Shown: one piece after another, positions 7,660-9,341 of the stretch | Layout: each line of letters starts with the position of its first letter | How positions within the stretch are numbered: position 1 is the stretch's first letter | NCBI GenBank assembly: GCA_012031955.1 | Contig: JAAURZ010000053.1 | Span: forward strand, 1 to 9,341 | DNA from: Bacteroidia bacterium | GTDB lineage: Bacteria > Bacteroidota > Bacteroidia > Cytophagales > Cyclobacteriaceae | Length of the DNA: 9,341 nt | Direction of reading: 5' to 3' | Notes under the pieces: model-generated | What the model saw: only the letters and a program-made list of their open reading frames with translations | The model's database searches: none | What the model was told of the DNA's origin: nothing | Made by a program: the position numbers and the translations under genes

Positions 7660-9107
7660 ATGGACGAATTCAGAAAACTCACCACGCAGGAAAAAGCGCT
7701 CCGGATAAACCTTTCCAAAGCTATCTACGGTTCCTTTGCTGAAATCGGAGCCGGGCAGGAGGTGGCGGCCAATTTCTTCAAGGTGGGCGGCGCATCCGGC
7801 TCCATCGCCAAAACCATTTCCGCCTACGACATGAAATTCAGCGATGCCATCTACGGCATCTGCGATCGGTATGTGTGCGAGCCGCGCCTTATGAAAATGC
7901 TCGACCATGAGTACGCGCTGCTGCCCGAGCGCCTGCCGAACCGAATAAAGGACACTCGCTTCTTTGCCTTCGCCGATACTGTTGAAGCCCTCAATTACGA
8001 ACGTACCAATCAGGGCCATGGGTGGATAGGCCTTCGCTTCCAGCTTAAGCCAGAGTCGGAACCCAACGACTTTGTGATTCATGTAAAACTGAACGACAAC
8101 GACCCACTGCAACAGCAATTTGCTATTGGCATTGTGGGCGTGAATATGCTTTACGGATGCATGTTTATCGACGACCCCGAAGAGATCATGACGTCGCTGA
8201 TGGACGGCATAACAGGCAGACGAATAGAAATAGACATGTTCAGGCTCGATGGCCCCGACTTCAAGCACATAGACAATCGCCTTATGGCGCTTAAGCTTGT
8301 GAAGAACGGCCTCACAAAAGCCGCCATGTTTGGTCCCGACGGCACTGTGATGCAGCCTTCGGAATACCTCTACAAAAAAAATGTGCTGGTATTGCGCGGA
8401 CGGTTCAGGCCGCCCACCCACGTGAATGTCGACATGCTGCTCACTTCGCGCAGGTTGTTTAAGCGCGAGTCTGACGTGGACCGTTCAAAAATAGTGCTGC
8501 TTACAGAACTCACGCTGAACGACCTCAGCGCCGACGGCAAGATTGACGAAAACGATTTTCTTTACGCGTTGCCGAAATTCTGTGTTCGCTTGGACAGAAC
8601 GTAATGATCTCCAACTATTTTGAGTATTACCGCCTCGTCGACTATCTAAGCAGAATCACAAAAGGGAAGAAGATAGGCATCATCATGGGCATCTATGCCC
8701 TTCAAAAAGTTTTTTGAAGAAAAAAACGTATGAGAACATACGCGGGGGAATTATGGAGTGTTTCGCGTCGCTGTTCGGCACGAACGTGAAGCTGTATATC
8801 TATCCCGCGCTCCGCATGGGTACCACAGATTTGTTTCAGCTAAATGATTTTGAAGAAGATCTTCCGCCCAACCTGCGCAACCTGTTCCGCTACCTGATGG
8901 ACAACAACAAACTGGAGGAAATCAACGACGCCGACGTAGATAGTCTGCACATCATCTCCGACAATGTGTTGGCCATGATCCGTAAAGGCGAGCAGGGGTG
9001 GGAGCGCTTTGTGCCTCACAAAGTGCAGGAAGCTATTAAGGAACACGGTCCTTTTCGAATACCCCTACACAAGCAACGGCGCCGAAACCAGCAAGGTGTC
9101 AGCCTAA
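7660..9107 (+). CDS. Conserved protein of unknown function (four frame breaks)
   Basis: The start is ATG 7660 (MDEFRKLTTQEKALRINLSK) and the restored stop is TAA 9105-9107, giving 481 residues. Frame breaks: a lost G at 8592-8593 (LGQNVMISNYFEYYR expected), an extra T near 8694, an extra A in the A7 run 8720-8726 (FKKFFEEKTYENIRGG expected) and an extra C near 9056 (GPFEYPYTSNGAE expected). Four changes restore one continuous frame. The N-terminal region has the striking stretches FAEIGAGQEVAANFF, GGASGSIAKTISAYDM and NQGHGWIGLRFQ, and the C-terminal part has SNYFEYYR and NVKLYIYPAL. No signal peptide or membrane segment is visible, so it is probably cytoplasmic. From memory, close relatives occur in Bacteroidota and Cyanobacteria under automatic names such as nicotinate-nucleotide adenylyltransferase. 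I see no HxGH-type nucleotidyltransferase motif here, so I do not adopt that name. Function is unknown; strong conservation suggests a housekeeping role. Confidence 0.85.
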
Positions 9108-9341
9108 CTTTTCTGAATCCACTTTTTTGAAATACGCCTTGGCTGCCCCCATTACCTTGGGCGCAAGGATGAAGCCCGATACCATAGTTGGCACAGCCAT
9201 CAATGCGTACGACACATCAATGATGTTCATCACATCCTGCATGCGCAGCACCGCACCAAGAATAATAGTGACAAGGTAAAAATAATTGTACCACTTGCTC
9301 GCCTTCACGCCCAGCAGGTACGACAGTGCTTTGCTGCCGTA
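9099..9341 (-). CDS. AGCS-type sodium:alanine/glycine symporter (C-terminal part)
   Basis: This is the last 80 residues of a membrane transporter whose start lies beyond the right edge; the frame is open to the final base. The translation begins YGSKALSYLLGVKASKWYNY and continues through a hydrophobic helix (YLVTIILGAVLRM), then DVMNIIDVSYALMAVPTMVS and ILAPKVMGAAKAYF. This matches the end of the alanine/glycine:cation symporter family, where the YG...YLFG, ALMAIP and L-SP/APKV patterns recur (family knowledge). The stop is TGA at 9101-9099. Its last codons overlap the end of the convergent plus-strand gene by nine bases. No frame break is seen. With only the C-terminus present, substrate and regulation cannot be judged; a sodium-coupled small amino acid carrier is likely. 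Confidence 0.8.
   Translation of the reverse strand, partial: YGSKALSYLLGVKASKWYNYFYLVTIILGAVLRMQDVMNIIDVSYALMAVPTMVSGFILAPKVMGAAKAYFKKVDSEKLG

Noticed and set aside
7660..8421. Long minus-strand ORF opposite the conserved protein gene (7615-8421)
   Set aside because: The plus-strand frame has a promoter, plausible composition and family-like motifs; the opposite frame has none.

Overview
The window looks like chromosomal DNA of a member of the Bacteroidota, probably Cytophagia- or Chitinophagia-like. Three things point there: the protein sequences read like that phylum, upstream regions carry the Bacteroidota promoter pattern (TTG, a gap of 19-21 bases, then a TAnnTTTG-like box), and clear Shine-Dalgarno sequences are lacking. 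Base composition is near 50% GC. There is no sign of phage, transposon, CRISPR or defence genes; this is mostly housekeeping and transport DNA.

Layout, left to right. On the minus strand lie the start of sufC, then sufB (Fe-S cluster assembly), then an Lrp/AsnC-type regulator. From 2252 to 2525 on the plus strand is a small RNA unit: a promoter, a tRNA-like RNA of about 117 nt and a strong intrinsic terminator. Plus-strand genes follow: a long-chain acyl-CoA synthetase (fadD-like), a beta-propeller lipoprotein of the TolB/PD40 type and a TerB-like protein. A bidirectional terminator at 6018-6049 separates these from a minus-strand neurotransmitter:sodium symporter. From 7596 a well-formed promoter drives a conserved 481-residue protein of unknown function. 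It ends tail to tail, with a 9-base overlap, against the C-terminus of a second sodium symporter (AGCS, alanine/glycine type) that runs off the right edge.

The sequence carries about 17 small insertions or deletions that break reading frames. They affect every complete protein gene except the Lrp-type regulator. In each case the downstream frame continues the same protein family, and many lie in short homopolymers. I read them as uncorrected sequencing or assembly errors, not as mass gene decay, and give each gene with its frame restored. Corrected lengths then fit the families (SufB 479 aa, FadD 559 aa, TerB-like 145 aa, conserved protein 481 aa).

The item most worth following up is the tRNA-like RNA at 2341-2458. 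It has a tRNA acceptor stem, T arm and leucine-type D loop, but no ordinary anticodon loop and a greatly enlarged variable arm. It is framed by its own promoter and terminator, so it may be a non-decoding tRNA-like small RNA. Nothing else amounts to an evident new multi-gene system.
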